Source: an uncultured Pelagibacteraceae bacterium
GTDB lineage: Bacteria > Pseudomonadota > Alphaproteobacteria > Pelagibacterales > Pelagibacteraceae
NCBI GenBank assembly: GCA_902613065.1
Contig: CACMFU010000003.1
Span: forward strand, 47,835 to 111,834
Direction of reading: 5' to 3'
DNA length: 64,000 nucleotides
Under the pieces are notes generated by a model, which searched no databases, was not told the DNA's origin, and saw only the letters and a program-made list of their open reading frames with translations. A program made the translations under genes and the position numbers. This document shows positions 18,339 to 27,036 of the stretch, piece after piece. Positions within the stretch are counted from its first letter, which is position 1, and each line of letters opens with the position of its first letter.

Positions 18339-19232
18339 TTAAACAGGTGCCTTTGTTGAACGATCAATTCCTAAAGCTTTTGCAAATGCATCAGCAGTTA
18401 AATTTATTCCAATGATTAACGAACTTAATCCTACTATTGGAGCAATTACAGACCAATATGCAAACGACATCAATCCTCTTGCGTTGGATATCATCAAACC
18501 CCAATCAGGTGTTGGAGGACTTACGCCAAATCCTAAGAATGACAATGAGCTAAATCCTAATAACATCCAAGACCATCTCATTGCTCCTTCTACTAATATA
18601 GCATCTCTAACATTTGGAATAATTTCATTCCAAATAATAGACATGTTGCTATGACCTCTAGCTCTAGCTGAAACTATAAAGTCTTTAGCAATAACATCGT
18701 GAGTAGCAGCTCTAGCTACTCTTACTATTCCTTTACCATAAAAAAAACCTAGCGCAGGAATTAAAACCTCTGTTGATGTTCCTAAAAGAGAAACAATTAA
18801 TAACATTGCAAGTATCCAAGGGATAGAAAGAAAAGCATCAACAACTCTCATTACAACGTCGTCAATTTTACCCCCAACTAAACCACAAAAAATTCCAAGC
18901 AAACCTCCCCACAGAAGAGCTATAAGTGATCCAAAGAAAGTCACAGTAAGAGCTGTTCGCCCTCCAAGTATTGTTCTTGTAAAAACATCTCTACCTAAGC
19001 TATCTGTTCCAAACCAATGTTCAGCTGAGGGTGCAAGTAACATGGTATTTGGGCTAATAGCTTTATAATCGTATGGTGCAATGTAAGGGCTTATTAATGC
19101 TAAGATTACATGAAATAATACAATTGTAAGTCCAATCAACCCAGAAGGCTTGGAGGCCATAGTTTTTAAAATCTCAAAAGCCTTTTCTAGTTTGTTTTTT
19201 TGTTTATCCTCTGTAATTAAATTACTCTCCAT
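18339..19232 (-). CDS. Dipeptide-type ABC transporter permease (DppC-like)
   Basis: 297-residue inner-membrane permease with an N-terminal cytoplasmic tail, first membrane span near residues 35-55 and five further spans. Seen: GTDSLGRDVFTRTILGGRTALTV, the DppC/OppC family start, and the EAA-loop region SARARGHSNMSIIWNEIIPN contacting the ATPase. Ends one base before the fused ATPase gene begins and starts two bases after the DppB-like stop, so the four structural genes form one operon. Confidence 0.92.
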   Translation of the reverse strand: MESNLITEDKQKNKLEKAFEILKTMASKPSGLIGLTIVLFHVILALISPYIAPYDYKAISPNTMLLAPSAEHWFGTDSLGRDVFTRTILGGRTALTVTFFGSLIALLWGGLLGIFCGLVGGKIDDVVMRVVDAFLSIPWILAMLLIVSLLGTSTEVLIPALGFFYGKGIVRVARAATHDVIAKDFIVSARARGHSNMSIIWNEIIPNVRDAILVEGAMRWSWMLLGFSSLSFLGFGVSPPTPDWGLMISNARGLMSFAYWSVIAPIVGLSSLIIGINLTADAFAKALGIDRSTKAPV

Positions 19233-19233
19233 T

Positions 19234-20190
19234 TTATTTTCTTATCTGTAAACTTTTTAATCTTGGATTAAGCATGAGTGTCATTAAATCTGCTATTAAA
19301 TTTATTCCCACATAGATTGATGCCAATATTATTGCTAATGCTTGAACAACAGGTAAATCTCTATTAGATATAGACTCAATTACCAGTCTACCTAAACCTG
19401 GATAATTAAAAACAACTTCTGTAACAACAACACCACCTAGCAACCAAGCAATTGTTAACGCCACTACATTTATTGCTGGTAATAATGCATTTGGTAATAC
19501 ATGTCTAAATACCATTTTCCAATATGGAACTCCTTTTAAAATTGCCATTTGCACATAATCACTAGCCATTACTTGAATTACACTTGAACGTACCATTCTT
19601 GCCATGTGTGCGGTCATAATCATTGAAATTGCAACAACAGGTAAAATTATATTTGAGAGTAATTCATAAAAAGTTGCATCCGATGGTATAATCACAATGC
19701 CTGGTAGCCAACCAAGCCAAATTGCAACAATTAAAATAAGCAAAGTAGCACTAATAAACTCTGGAATAGTCATTGAAAAAATTGTGATAGTTGAGATCAT
19801 AATATCTGGAAGCTTATCTCTCCAAAGAGCAGTTATTATTCCTAATACAATAGCTAAAGGAATTCCTATAAGTATTGAAACAGAGGCTAAAACTAAAGAG
19901 TTTTTAACTCTTGGACCTAGTACTTCATTTATTGGCATTTCTCCACTTAAAGAGTAACCAAAATCGCCTCGTACAACATTTGATGCCCAGTCTACGTATC
20001 TTTCATAAGCAGGAACATCTAGACCAAGTCTTTTTATGCAAGCATCAAGAGCTGCTCCATAAGCCTCTCTTTCTAAGTATGTTGTGCATGCATCCCCTGG
20101 TAAAACTTCAACACCTACAAATGTAATCAATGAAACTATAAATAAAGTTATAAGCCCTAGTCCAATTCTTTTTAAAATTAATAAAAGCAT
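19234..20190 (-). CDS. Dipeptide-type ABC transporter permease (DppB-like)
   Basis: 318-residue permease with the DppB/OppB layout: N-terminal span (LLLILKRIGLGLITLFIVSLI), a periplasmic loop with YVDWASNVVRGDFGYSL, and five more spans; EAA loop at DYVQMAILKGVPYWKMVFRHVLPNA. The loop near residues 32-55 carries two Cys (GDACTTY, ALDAC), unusual for the family and possibly a disulfide. A GC-rich hairpin (20239-20264) separates it from the binding-protein gene upstream, which should lower permease expression relative to the binding protein. Confidence 0.92.
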   Translation of the reverse strand: MLLLILKRIGLGLITLFIVSLITFVGVEVLPGDACTTYLEREAYGAALDACIKRLGLDVPAYERYVDWASNVVRGDFGYSLSGEMPINEVLGPRVKNSLVLASVSILIGIPLAIVLGIITALWRDKLPDIMISTITIFSMTIPEFISATLLILIVAIWLGWLPGIVIIPSDATFYELLSNIILPVVAISMIMTAHMARMVRSSVIQVMASDYVQMAILKGVPYWKMVFRHVLPNALLPAINVVALTIAWLLGGVVVTEVVFNYPGLGRLVIESISNRDLPVVQALAIILASIYVGINLIADLMTLMLNPRLKSLQIRK

Positions 20191-20238
20191 AAGATTAACT
20201 AGAACTTTTTAACAAAAATAAATTAAATAGAAATAAAA

Positions 20239-20264
20239 TAAAGGCCGCTTATATGCGGCCTTTA
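20239..20264 (-). terminator. GC-rich hairpin between binding-protein and permease genes
   Basis: Perfect 10-base-pair stem, TAAAGGCCGC against GCGGCCTTTA, with a six-base loop. It is strikingly GC-rich for this genome and sits just after the binding-protein stop in the direction of transcription (minus strand). Likely a partial terminator or RNA-stabilising hairpin that lets the binding protein be made in excess of the membrane parts. The run of A/T on both sides is compatible with Rho-independent termination. Confidence 0.75.
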
Positions 20265-20275
20265 TCTAAATACTT

Positions 20276-21763
20276 TTAGTCAACTTTAACTTTATGCCAC
20301 TGTATAGAAAAGTGATCTACAGCATCAAGGTTTTTAACTTTTGATGAAGTAACTACAAGTCTAGATACGTGGTATGGGATCATTGTTCCACTTTGTTCCC
20401 ATAAAGTCATTTGAGCATTTTGATATGCTTTCTTTCTTTTATTAAAATCCAACTCACTTCTAGCATCAGCTAAATTTTTATCAAAGTCAGCATTTTTGAA
20501 GTAAGACTCATTCCATTTAGCTCCACTATGATAAGCTTCATGCAAGATTGTATCTGCTGGTCTTTGGTTCCAACGTGTCATTGAAACTGGTTTTTTCATC
20601 CATACTTCATTCCAATAACCTTTAGATGGTACCATTTCAATGTTAACTTTAATTCCAGCTTTTGCAACTTGCTGCTGAACAACTTCTGCAATTGTAGGCC
20701 AAGTTGGTTCTAATGTTGCTGGGTAAACAGTCAATTCAATTCCATTTGGATATCCTGCTTCTCTTAATAAATTTTTTGCTTTACTAATATTTTGAGGACA
20801 ATCCATTTGTAAACGATATTGATCAGATGGCATTACAGGTGTATCACAAGACACAGTTGCTGCACCACCCATAACTAGATCTACAAGTTCTTGTCTATCA
20901 ACTGCTAATCTAAAAGCTTTTCTCACTTTAGGATTATCAAATGGAGCAGTATCAGTTCTCATAACCACACCTCTCCAGTTTCCAGTTGGAATTACAGTTG
21001 TTGTAAATTTAGAATTACTGTCAAATATCTTTTTTTGATTGAAAGGAACATATCTATTCATATCAATTTGACCCGTTAAAAGAGCTTGAATTCTTGCTTG
21101 AGCATCTGGTATCGCAATGACATGAACTTCTGCAACTCCTGGTGCACCTTCCCAATAATCTGGGTTAGCTTTTAGAATAGTAGTTCCTTCTGGATCAAAT
21201 TTATCAACCATGAATGGTCCAGTACCAACTCCAGTTTGACCTATAGTATCTCCTGATCCTTCAGGTATCATTCTTAATCTGTAGTCAGTTAACAATAATG
21301 GAAAGTCAGCAAATGAAGTTGATAACTTCATTTTAACAGTATGCTGATCAACTACCTCAATATCTTCAACTACATTTAAACTTTTTCTTACAGGAGATCC
21401 AATATCAGGATCTTTAGCTCTCATTAGAGAATATTTTACATCTGGAGCATCAAATGCTGATCCATCATGGAAATATATTCCTTTTCTTAAATTAAATGTC
21501 CATTCAGTTGCATCAGAATTAGCACTCCAATCTGTTGATAATGAAGGTGATGGAACACCGTTCATATCAGGTCTTACTAATCTATTTTGTGTTTTGATGA
21601 CAACTTGAAACAAACGCCCCTTTGTTATGGCATCTAAGTTAGTATCTTTTCCAAATCCAAGATCATGTGATACTTTAAATACTCCACTTGATGCATTGGC
21701 AATAGAAAAAGATAATATCAGAGACATAAAAGTCGCTGAAAAAACTTTAAGTATGTATTTCAT
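20276..21763 (-). CDS. Dipeptide-type ABC transporter substrate-binding protein (SBP family 5)
   Basis: 495-residue periplasmic binding protein with a signal peptide (FSATFMSLILSFSIANA) and the family-5 pattern: SPSLSTDWSANSDATEWTFNLRKGIYFHDGSAFDAPDVKYSL, TGVGTGPFMVDKFDPEGTTILKANPDYW, and DNPKVRKAFRLAVDRQEL. First gene of the transporter operon, with an SD-like AGAGGGA just upstream of the ATG. Family members bind peptides, opines, nickel or other solutes, so the cargo cannot be read from sequence. The 142-base upstream region separates it from the divergent GcvT gene. Confidence 0.93.
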   Translation of the reverse strand: MKYILKVFSATFMSLILSFSIANASSGVFKVSHDLGFGKDTNLDAITKGRLFQVVIKTQNRLVRPDMNGVPSPSLSTDWSANSDATEWTFNLRKGIYFHDGSAFDAPDVKYSLMRAKDPDIGSPVRKSLNVVEDIEVVDQHTVKMKLSTSFADFPLLLTDYRLRMIPEGSGDTIGQTGVGTGPFMVDKFDPEGTTILKANPDYWEGAPGVAEVHVIAIPDAQARIQALLTGQIDMNRYVPFNQKKIFDSNSKFTTTVIPTGNWRGVVMRTDTAPFDNPKVRKAFRLAVDRQELVDLVMGGAATVSCDTPVMPSDQYRLQMDCPQNISKAKNLLREAGYPNGIELTVYPATLEPTWPTIAEVVQQQVAKAGIKVNIEMVPSKGYWNEVWMKKPVSMTRWNQRPADTILHEAYHSGAKWNESYFKNADFDKNLADARSELDFNKRKKAYQNAQMTLWEQSGTMIPYHVSRLVVTSSKVKNLDAVDHFSIQWHKVKVD

Positions 21764-21904
21764 AAGTTCCCTCTTTTTCTTTAGTTGTTTAAATAATCAA
21801 AAAGATAACAATTCCAGAACTAGATAACAACATGCAAAATGTAGTGATTCATCTTCTAATTGAATAGATATTTTAATTAATATACACTTTTTTTAAATTT
21901 ATAA
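21764..21904. promoter_or_regulatory. Divergent intergenic region between binding-protein gene and GcvT gene
   Basis: About 141 bases without a gene that must carry start signals for both sides. On the minus strand a TTGTTA box followed 17 bases later by TATCTT is a weak sigma-70-like candidate for the binding-protein gene. The plus side is almost pure A/T before the ATG at 21905 and shows no clear Shine-Dalgarno. No riboswitch-like fold was recognised by eye. Confidence 0.3.
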
Positions 21905-23128
21905 ATGCAAAACGAATTAAACAAAGTCAGATTTTCAGTAAAACCTTTAAAATCCAATGATAATAAAGTTGTTGAACTTGCAAGAACTGTAGGAATACAT
22001 CCTCTAGCATATCAAGAACTTCCCTACGATCCTGAGTATTCATTTTATGCAGGAAGATTAAATCCAGAGGTGCTTACACACGCTACGGCTGATGAAATGT
22101 ATTGGAAAGTAAGACAAGAAGTAATATTTCGTCATACTGGTGAACACCCATATGAAATATCTGGTCCCGATGCAGAAAAACTTTTACAAAAAATATTCAC
22201 AAGAGATATCTCAAAAATAAAAGTAGGAAGGTGCTCTTACCAATTTGCGTGTTACAATGATGGAGGTATGCTTACAGATGGAGTTTTACTAAAACTTGAA
22301 GAAAATAAATTTTGGTTTGTTCAAGCTGATGGTGATCTTTTTTCATGGTATAAAGCTCACACTGATAATCTTAATGTAAAAATTTCTGACCCAGACGTTT
22401 GGGTAAGTCAAATTCAGGGACCAAAATCTATGGATCTTTTAAAAGTTTTAAGTAAAGAAACTTTTCCTGAGAATTGGAAATATTTTGATTGGAAAGAAAT
22501 AACTATACTAAATGAAAAGGTAATAATAAGTAGATCGGGTTTTAGTAATGAACTTGGTTGGGAAATTTATTTTAGAAAAAATAATAATACTGAAAAAATT
22601 GGGGATTACATACTTGAAGAAGGAAAAAAAATAGGAATGATACTTACAGGGACCCCTGGTTTCAGATGTAAAAGAATAGAATCTGGATTATTATCAGCTG
22701 GACAAGACTTTAATCATGAAACAAATCCATATGATGTTGGTTTAGGTAAGTATGTCGATTTAAAAAAAAATTATTTTATTGGAAAATCAGCATTGATGAC
22801 TGCTGATAAAGAAAAAAGATGTTGGGGAATACGAGTAGAAAATGGAACAGGTCTAAAAGGAACTTACATAAAATTTAATAATGAAATAATTGGAAAAATT
22901 ACATCTAGCACTTGGTCACCTTTTCAAAAATGTGGTGTTGGAATAGTTTTAATGAATTCTACAAAACATAAACCAGGATTAATAGTGGATGTTAATTGTA
23001 ATGATAATAAAATTCATAAAGGTGAGATATGCACCTTACCAATGTATGACTTTAAAAATGAAATTGTAAGAGGTTTAAAAATCGATATTCCAACAGGTCC
23101 TTCTCCGTGGTCAGGAATAAAAAAATAA
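21905..23128 (+). CDS. GcvT-family tetrahydrofolate-dependent methyltransferase, copy 1
   Basis: 407-residue aminomethyltransferase-fold protein (GcvT/DmdA superfamily), which typically moves a methyl or methylene group from a substrate to tetrahydrofolate. Recognisable pieces: YEISGPDAEKLLQKIFTRDIS, DGGMLTDGVLLKL, IQGPKSMDLL, ISRSGFSNELGWEIYF, RIESGLLSAGQDFNHETNPYDVGLGKYV and ITSSTWSPFQKCGVGIV in the C-terminal barrel. An N-terminal extension of roughly 60 residues precedes the usual fold. It leads the plus-strand run and its end overlaps the S51-type gene by 22 bases. Substrate unknown. Confidence 0.88.
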   Translation: MQNELNKVRFSVKPLKSNDNKVVELARTVGIHPLAYQELPYDPEYSFYAGRLNPEVLTHATADEMYWKVRQEVIFRHTGEHPYEISGPDAEKLLQKIFTRDISKIKVGRCSYQFACYNDGGMLTDGVLLKLEENKFWFVQADGDLFSWYKAHTDNLNVKISDPDVWVSQIQGPKSMDLLKVLSKETFPENWKYFDWKEITILNEKVIISRSGFSNELGWEIYFRKNNNTEKIGDYILEEGKKIGMILTGTPGFRCKRIESGLLSAGQDFNHETNPYDVGLGKYVDLKKNYFIGKSALMTADKEKRCWGIRVENGTGLKGTYIKFNNEIIGKITSSTWSPFQKCGVGIVLMNSTKHKPGLIVDVNCNDNKIHKGEICTLPMYDFKNEIVRGLKIDIPTGPSPWSGIKK

Positions 23129-23802
23129 TAATAGCAATTGGTGGTGGAGGATTTACACACTCATCTGATGAAGACTTAGATGAATTTGTTATAAATCAAG
23201 TTAATAAATCAAAAATCAATATCGGTTTTTTACCTACGGCTAGCAATGATAATCAAGAAAAGATCGATCTTTTTTATAAAAGATTTAAATCACAAAAATT
23301 TAAATTATCTCATTTTAATCTCTGTTCTAGTGTTGAAGGTTTTAATGAATGGCTGTTGAACAAAGATATAATTTATGTAGGAGGTGGTAATACCTCTGAC
23401 ATGATTAATATTTGGAAAAGACATAATCTTATCAAAGTGTTTAAAGATGCATATGAAAAAGGAATAATTCTGAGTGGAATAAGTGCAGGAGCCGTCTGTT
23501 GGTTTGATTGGATATTGTCAGACTCAGTCAATAAAGAGCTAAGTCCATTAAAAGGAATAAATTTTTTAGATGGAAGTTGCACGCCGCATTCTTCAAATAA
23601 TAATCGACTTCGACAATTTATTTCAGAAATTAAAGATGGAAATTTGCCAGACGGAATAGCTATTGATGATGGTGTAGCTGTGCTTTTTATTGACGGAGTT
23701 CCTTCAGAGGTTTATTCTTCAAGAATTAATCATGATGCTTATTATGTGACTAGACATGATAAGATAAGTTTAAAAACATATATAAAAAATTTAAATGGAT
23801 AA
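23107..23802 (+). CDS. S51-type (peptidase E-like) hydrolase
   Basis: 231-residue protein of the class I glutamine-amidotransferase-like fold close to alpha-aspartyl dipeptidase. Seen: IIIAIGGGGFTHSS, VGGGNTSDMINIW, and the nucleophile elbow SGISAGAVCWFDW with the Ser in S-A-G-A. Starts with GTG inside the preceding GcvT gene (22-base overlap), and no in-frame ATG lies near; the next gene begins eight bases before its stop. In this catabolic run it might cleave an amide or aspartyl bond in the pathway substrate, but that is a guess. Confidence 0.8.
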   Translation: MVRNKKIIIAIGGGGFTHSSDEDLDEFVINQVNKSKINIGFLPTASNDNQEKIDLFYKRFKSQKFKLSHFNLCSSVEGFNEWLLNKDIIYVGGGNTSDMINIWKRHNLIKVFKDAYEKGIILSGISAGAVCWFDWILSDSVNKELSPLKGINFLDGSCTPHSSNNNRLRQFISEIKDGNLPDGIAIDDGVAVLFIDGVPSEVYSSRINHDAYYVTRHDKISLKTYIKNLNG

Positions 23803-24955
23803 CATTAAAGCCAGTAAAAAAATTTTTAGCATTGAAGATGCAAAAAAACTATCAAAGAAAAGATTACCAAAGATAGTTTACGATTTTATTGACGGTGCAT
23901 CAGGAGATGAAAAATTATCAGAAATTAATAGTTTTGCTTTAGACCAAATACGTCTTGAACCAAGAGTTCTAAGAAATGTAGAGGAAAGAAAATTAAAAAA
24001 AAGTATTCTTGGATTTAACTATGACTATCCATTTGGTTTTGCCCCAATGGGTATGACAAATCTTTCATGGCCGGGCGCAGACTCAATGCTGGCAAAAGAG
24101 AGTGCAAGAAATAATATACCTACTTGTGTATCGATGGCTTCCACAACTACCTTAGAAAAAATGTATGAACTTTCAGAGGGTCATTCGTGGCTTCAACTTT
24201 ATATTTTTCAGGATGAAGCTTTTGTCATGGAATTGCTCGATAGAGCAGAAAAAACTGGTTATGAAGTTGCTATACTTACTGTTGATGTTCCGGTTTTATC
24301 TAGGAGAACTAGAGATGATAAAAATGGATTTTCATATCCATTTAAAATTGGACCTAAACAATTTTTTGATTTTGCAACTCATCCAGTTTGGTCAATATCT
24401 ACATTACTTAATGGAATACCAAAGCCGATGAATTACGAGACTTCAAAAAGTGGAAAAAGTATTTTTAAAAGAAAAGAAAGTAGAGGAAAAACAGATTGGG
24501 AAACTTTAAAAAGAGTAAGAAATAAATGGAAAGGTAAATTAATTGTAAAAGGTGTCATGTCATCCGATGATGCAGTTAAAATTAAAGAAATGGGTGCTGA
24601 TGCCATACAAGTTTCAAATCACGGAGGTAGGCAATTAGATAGTGCCTCAGCAGCAATAAATATTTTACCTTTTATTAGAGAAGCAGTAGGAAATAATTTT
24701 CCAATTATATTTGATAGTGGAATAAGAAGTGGGAGCGATATTGTAAGATCATTAGCTTTAGGAGCAGATTTCTCAATGATTGGAAGGCCTGTAATGTATG
24801 CAATGGGAGCTGATGGAGCTAGCGGGTTAAGAAGAATTGTAGATATTATTAAAGAAGAAACTAGCACAACGCTAGGTTTGGTTGGATTAAATGATATTAA
24901 TGAAGTTTCTTCTGATATAATTGAACAGAAACTATTTATGAATACAACTTACTAA
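23795..24955 (+). CDS. FMN-dependent 2-hydroxyacid dehydrogenase/oxidase
   Basis: 386-residue alpha-hydroxyacid dehydrogenase (lactate dehydrogenase LldD / glycolate oxidase family) with a TIM-barrel FMN domain. N-terminal DFIDGASGDEKL and PFGFAPMGMTNLSWPGAD match the family; the catalytic His-Gly-Gly-Arg appears in QVSNHGGRQLDSA, FMN phosphate-binding DSGIRSGSDIVRSLALGADFSMIGRP. It oxidises a 2-hydroxyacid to a 2-oxoacid, fitting the ThDP enzyme one base downstream, which could decarboxylate the product. Substrate open: glycolate, lactate or mandelate-type acids. Confidence 0.9.
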   Translation: MDNIKASKKIFSIEDAKKLSKKRLPKIVYDFIDGASGDEKLSEINSFALDQIRLEPRVLRNVEERKLKKSILGFNYDYPFGFAPMGMTNLSWPGADSMLAKESARNNIPTCVSMASTTTLEKMYELSEGHSWLQLYIFQDEAFVMELLDRAEKTGYEVAILTVDVPVLSRRTRDDKNGFSYPFKIGPKQFFDFATHPVWSISTLLNGIPKPMNYETSKSGKSIFKRKESRGKTDWETLKRVRNKWKGKLIVKGVMSSDDAVKIKEMGADAIQVSNHGGRQLDSASAAINILPFIREAVGNNFPIIFDSGIRSGSDIVRSLALGADFSMIGRPVMYAMGADGASGLRRIVDIIKEETSTTLGLVGLNDINEVSSDIIEQKLFMNTTY

Positions 24956-24956
24956 T

Positions 24957-26696
24957 ATGGAAAAAAAAATAAGAGGTGGAGCATTAATTGCAAGAGCTTT
25001 AAAAGATAAAGGTATTAATAAAGTTTTTACTCTATCTGGTGGATTTTGTAATCCTGCAATTGAAGGTTTCATGGAATGTCAAATTGATGTAGTTAATTGT
25101 CCTCATGAACAAATAGCAGGACACTTAGCAGATGGACACACAAGAATTACAAGAAAGCCATCTGTATGTTTAGTTGGGCCAGAAGGTTTTGCAAATGCAG
25201 TACCATCAATGATGGAAGCATGGGGAGAAAGAACACCAATAATTTATATAACCGGATCAAGTAGTTTAAAAAGACAAGGGTCAGGTGGCTTTAAAGAAAT
25301 TGATGATGTTTCAATAGCTGCTCCTCTTACAAAATATAGTGCAAGCATTACAGATGGAACAAGAATTAGAGAATTTGTTGATAAAGCTTACAGAATTGCA
25401 ACGAATGGATATCCTGGAGCTGTTCATCTAAGTTTGCCAGTAGATATAATGTTTTCTTCATTTGAAGAAAATGTTGGACTGGAAGAAAGACCATTTTCAC
25501 ATAAAGCAAAGCCAGTTGCTAAGGCATGGCCAGATCCAAATGCTCTATCAAAAATACTTGAGTTAGCATGTAATGCAAAAAAACCTGTCATAATTGGAGG
25601 ACATGGTGTTTGGTGGTCAAACTCAGAAAAAAATTTAGAGAATGCTGGTGAAAGTTTAAATATTCCAGTTTTTAATGTGCCTTACCATCAAAAACTTTTA
25701 GGAGAAGAGGCAAATGCATATATGGGTTTAGCAGATATTCACCAATATCCACCCTCGGAATTTGCATTACATAATTCAGACTTAGTTTTGATGATTGGTG
25801 CAAGATTAGATAACCAAATGAATTTTGGTAACCCTCCTTTCATTCCAAAAACAACAACTTTAGTTTGTATTAACGGTTCCCATGAAGAAATTGAGTTTAA
25901 TAGAGCAGCTGATCATAACCTTTTATGTGATCCGGGAGTATTTTTGGATACTCTATGTAATTTAAAGAAAAATAATAAATGGAATTTAGGAAATAGTTGG
26001 TTTGAAGATAATAAAAATAAAAAGAAAGATTGGGTAGATAAATCTTTAAATGAATTAAAGATTGAAGCTGATAAAGCAAAAAAAAATGGTGGAAAAATTC
26101 ATCCGCTGCAATTAGCTTTAGATGTTCAAGACGCAATGGATGAGAAAGATTGGCTTGTAATTGATGGAGGAAACACTCATTTCTGGTCGGAGATCGCAAT
26201 TAATTTAGCAGGAGCTCAAGGAAAAAAATTGGGTGGAATTTTACATCCAGGAACATTTAGTATGCTGGGTGTTGGTGTATCATTTGCATTATCTGCAAAA
26301 AATAATAACCCTAAATCGAATGTAATTTTAATTAGTGGAGATGGTGCCTTTTTATCTGGAGGCATGTCTATAGAAACTGCATTTTTTGAAAAGAAACCAA
26401 TCGTTGTTGTTATTGACAATAATGGTGGCTTAGCATCAATTGGGCAACAACAAGAAAGATTATTTGAAAGCGGAAAAAGAGTTGCAACAGACTTTAGAGA
26501 TATACCTTTCCACAGTATATTTGAAGGCTTTGGGGGTCATGGAGAATTAGTAACCAAAAGAGAAGAATTGGGTCCAGCACTAAAAAGAGCCATTACAAGC
26601 GGTAAAACTGCTTGTGTAAATGTAAAAGCTAAACCAGTATTAAGTCCAATTGTTGCTGCTGTGGCCAGCAAGAGAGAGAAATCGTCAATAGAGTAA
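24957..26696 (+). CDS. Thiamine-diphosphate-dependent decarboxylase/carboligase
   Basis: 579-residue ThDP enzyme with the three-domain layout of acetolactate synthase or benzoylformate decarboxylase. The activating Glu is in CPHEQIAGHLADGH (about residue 51), the ThDP/Mg motif is SGDGAFLSGG...VVVIDNN (about 460-488). Presence of this Glu argues against glyoxylate carboligase, which has Val there. Likely follows the 2-hydroxyacid dehydrogenase in one pathway: 2-oxoacid to aldehyde or ligated product. Two bases separate it from the transthyretin-like gene. Exact reaction unknown. Confidence 0.88.
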   Translation: MEKKIRGGALIARALKDKGINKVFTLSGGFCNPAIEGFMECQIDVVNCPHEQIAGHLADGHTRITRKPSVCLVGPEGFANAVPSMMEAWGERTPIIYITGSSSLKRQGSGGFKEIDDVSIAAPLTKYSASITDGTRIREFVDKAYRIATNGYPGAVHLSLPVDIMFSSFEENVGLEERPFSHKAKPVAKAWPDPNALSKILELACNAKKPVIIGGHGVWWSNSEKNLENAGESLNIPVFNVPYHQKLLGEEANAYMGLADIHQYPPSEFALHNSDLVLMIGARLDNQMNFGNPPFIPKTTTLVCINGSHEEIEFNRAADHNLLCDPGVFLDTLCNLKKNNKWNLGNSWFEDNKNKKKDWVDKSLNELKIEADKAKKNGGKIHPLQLALDVQDAMDEKDWLVIDGGNTHFWSEIAINLAGAQGKKLGGILHPGTFSMLGVGVSFALSAKNNNPKSNVILISGDGAFLSGGMSIETAFFEKKPIVVVIDNNGGLASIGQQQERLFESGKRVATDFRDIPFHSIFEGFGGHGELVTKREELGPALKRAITSGKTACVNVKAKPVLSPIVAAVASKREKSSIE

Positions 26697-26697
26697 A

Positions 26698-27033
26698 ATG
26701 GCAAAATTTAGCTCACATTTATTGAATGGTTCTGATGGAAATCATGCAAGCAACGTCAAAGTAAAGATTTATCAAATACAATCCTCAAAATTAAAAAAGC
26801 TTTTTTTGAATACAAAGACTGATGGAAATGGTAGGATTACTCAGCATTTCGATCTTAGCAAAAAAGATTGTAAATGCGATTATGAAATGATTTGTGATAT
26901 TAAAAGATACTTTAAAAAGAAAAAAATTGTGGGTGAAATAGTCATAAAATTTAAAATGACCGATAATAAAAAAAATTATCACTTGCCAATAATAATTTCT
27001 CCTAACAGCTATACAGTGTGGTGGTCAAAATAA
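26698..27033 (+). CDS. Transthyretin-like / 5-hydroxyisourate hydrolase-like protein with altered C-terminus
   Basis: 111-residue protein of the transthyretin/HIUase fold. Conserved look: SSHLLNGSDGNHASNVKVKIY with His7, TKTDGNGRITQ with Arg about 44, YEMICDIKRYF, and NYHLPIIISPNSYTVWWSK with His95. HIU hydrolases use such His, Arg and His residues plus a C-terminal Tyr-Arg-Gly-Ser; here that tetrapeptide is replaced by W-W-S-K. No urate or allantoin genes are nearby. I take it to be a repurposed hydrolase or binding protein for the pathway of its neighbours; true HIUase activity is doubtful. Confidence 0.7.
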   Translation: MAKFSSHLLNGSDGNHASNVKVKIYQIQSSKLKKLFLNTKTDGNGRITQHFDLSKKDCKCDYEMICDIKRYFKKKKIVGEIVIKFKMTDNKKNYHLPIIISPNSYTVWWSK

Positions 27034-27036
27034 TAT

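Noticed and set aside
24957..26696. Glyoxylate carboligase
   Set aside because: The ThDP-activating Glu is present in the HEQ motif, whereas glyoxylate carboligase has Val at this position.
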